From NCBI GenBank assembly GCA_963720945.1, contig CAVRHH010000008.1:62001-126000 (forward strand): a stretch of DNA of 64,000 nucleotides, given 5' to 3'. Position 1 is the first letter of the stretch. Each line of letters begins with the position of its first letter. The DNA is from Bog-532 sp963720945 (GTDB taxonomy: Bacteria > Actinomycetota > Actinomycetes > Streptosporangiales > Streptosporangiaceae). Positions 62,972 through 64,000 of this stretch are shown here, piece after piece. The notes under the pieces were generated by a model. It searched no databases and was not told the DNA's origin. It saw only the letters and a list, made by a program, of their open reading frames with translations. A program made the translations under genes and the position numbers.

Positions 62972-63699
62972 GTCTGCAACTGGTCGACGGCGGCCGCGCG
63001 GAACGTGTCGGCCGCGCCCAGCAGCACGGTCTTCCCGTCGCCCACCAGCACGCGGGCGAGCTTCCCGCAGGTGGTGGTCTTGCCGGTGCCGTTCACCCCG
63101 ACCATCAGCAGGACCGCCGGGACGCCGTCGTGGCGCTGCGTGTGCAGCGTCCGGTCCATGTCCTCGCCGATCTGGGTGATCAGCTCGGCCCGCAGCAGCG
63201 CACGGACCTCGTCCACGCCGCGGACGCCCAGCACCTTGACCTTGGTGCGCAGGTCATCGACCATCTGGCGGGCCGGGACCACCCCGACATCGGCGGTGAT
63301 GAGCACCTCTTCGATCTCGTCCCAGGTCTCGTCGTCCAGGCGGTCCCGGGACAGCAGGCCCAGCAGCACGGAGCCCACCGACGACTGCGAACGCGACAGC
63401 CGGTCGCGCAGCCGGACGAGCCGTCCCGCCGAGGGCGGGGGCTTCTCGATCTCCGGGGCCGGAGGCTGCTCCGGGACCCGGGGCGGCGCGGTCGGGGCGA
63501 TGACCGCCTTCGCCGACTCGGCCGCTTCCGGGCCGGGTACCTGCAGCTCAGGCTCCCCCGGTGCCTCCGGCGGGGAGACGACCTCGGCGGGTTCACCGCG
63601 GCGGCGGCGCCGGGGCCGGACCAGAAGCAGCCAGCCCATCTCGGTGATGACGGCGACGAAAAAGACCGCCAGGACAATGATGAGAATTAGTGTGCCCAT
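62815..63699 (-). CDS. ftsY: N-terminal part of frameshifted FtsY
   Basis: ATG 63699 begins a membrane helix (MGTLILIIVLAVFFVAVITE), then an acidic Pro/Glu region, and the NG domain: a helical N part, G1 in MVGVNGTGKTTTCGKLARVL and LLGAADTFRAAAVDQL. The remainder of this frame, after QLQTWG near 62970, is out of phase and not protein. FtsY docks the SRP-ribosome complex at the membrane and is essential, so a real frameshift would be lethal and a base error in the C5 run at 62965-62969 is the likely cause. It lies next to smc as in Streptomyces. Confidence 0.9.
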   Translation of the reverse strand: MGTLILIIVLAVFFVAVITEMGWLLLVRPRRRRRGEPAEVVSPPEAPGEPELQVPGPEAAESAKAVIAPTAPPRVPEQPPAPEIEKPPPSAGRLVRLRDRLSRSQSSVGSVLLGLLSRDRLDDETWDEIEEVLITADVGVVPARQMVDDLRTKVKVLGVRGVDEVRALLRAELITQIGEDMDRTLHTQRHDGVPAVLLMVGVNGTGKTTTCGKLARVLVGDGKTVLLGAADTFRAAAVDQLQTWGNASVPAPCGPIARARTRPASPSIRSKRGSSSAWTSCSWTPPAACTPRPA

Positions 63700-63834
63700 G
63701 ATCGTTCTCAGTCTCTCAATCCGCTCGGTCCCACGGTTGGCGGGCCGTCCCACAGGCTACGCGGGCCGGGCGGGAACCGGGCCCGCGAGGCTGCCCGGGC
63801 TGGACCTCGCCGGGCCACGGTAGCGGGCCGGACG

Positions 63835-64000
63835 TCAGGCGGGCTCGCGCTCGCTGAGGCGCTGGCTCACCACCGCGGACACACCGTCCCCCCGCATGCT
63901 GACCCCGTACAGCGCGTCGGCCACCTCCATGGTTCTCCGCTGGTGGGTCACCACGATGAGCTGGGAACTTTCCCTCAGCTCAGTGAAGATGACCAGCAGC
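63835..64000 (-). CDS. smc: chromosome segregation ATPase SMC, 3' end
   Basis: The last 54 codons of smc, entering from the right edge. The residues SSQLIVVTHQRRTMEVADAL and YGVSMRGDGVSAVVSQRL are the C-terminal Walker B/H-loop tail of the SMC head, which ends shortly after in all SMCs; the stop is TGA at 63835-63837. SMC organises and segregates the chromosome with ScpA/ScpB. It precedes ftsY by 135 bp on the same strand. Confidence 0.85.
   Translation of the reverse strand, partial: LLVIFTELRESSQLIVVTHQRRTMEVADALYGVSMRGDGVSAVVSQRLSEREPA

Overview
The window is a very GC-rich chromosomal segment from an actinobacterium (Actinomycetota). GTG starts are common, many genes overlap by 4 bp, and housekeeping proteins carry long Ala/Pro/Gly tails. 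The core gene order rlmN-cdsA-frr-pyrH-tsf-rpsB, xerC-dprA-yifB-yraN-DUF2469-rnhB-lepB-rplS-trmD-rimM-khpA-rpsP, ffh-glnD-glnB, ftsY-smc is the one known from Streptomyces and its relatives. The Tad, ESX and osa genes beside it suggest a Streptomyces- or Streptosporangiales-type organism. The species cannot be fixed from sequence alone.

Region 1 (1-13.6 kb): the end of a LuxR-family regulator, two exported proteins, then a complete actinobacterial Tad/Flp pilus operon on the minus strand. Its order is cpaB-like, cpaE/tadZ, tadA, tadB, tadC, flp, three TadE-like pseudopilin genes, and a membrane LysM-BTAD protein. Region 2 (13.6-23 kb): a compact ESX/type VII secretion locus with one large EccC-type ATPase, two WXG100-like proteins lacking the canonical WxG, a 496-aa candidate substrate and four small uncharacterised proteins. 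No EccB, EccD, EccE or MycP is present. Region 3 (23-30 kb): a signalling locus arranged like Streptomyces osaC / osaAB, with a multidomain RsbW-GAF-PP2C protein divergent from a poly-HAMP hybrid histidine kinase and a response regulator.

Region 4 (30-53 kb) is mainly housekeeping: rRNA/tRNA methylation, lipid and UMP synthesis, translation, signal peptidase, RNase HII, DNA uptake and recombination. An epoxide hydrolase and an alditol-oxidase-type flavoenzyme sit between rpsB and xerC. Region 5 (53-55 kb) is a remnant of a branched-chain amino acid permease pair (truncated livH, intact livM). An ATP-dependent DNA ligase (55-56.7 kb) follows, and both are wedged between rpsP and ffh. Region 6 (56.7-64 kb): ffh, glnD, glnB (without amtB), a DivIVA-like gene, ftsY and the 3' end of smc.

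Three genes, including the essential ftsY, are broken by single-base losses in G/C runs, which probably reflect sequence errors. Two exact 16-bp tandem duplications also occur, one destroying a small membrane protein gene. A family of palindromic hairpins (G6-C6 core) is dispersed through intergenic regions and has entered the 3' end of rlmN. The least described module is the compact ESX locus. No tRNA, rRNA, CRISPR array, insertion sequence or prophage was recognised.
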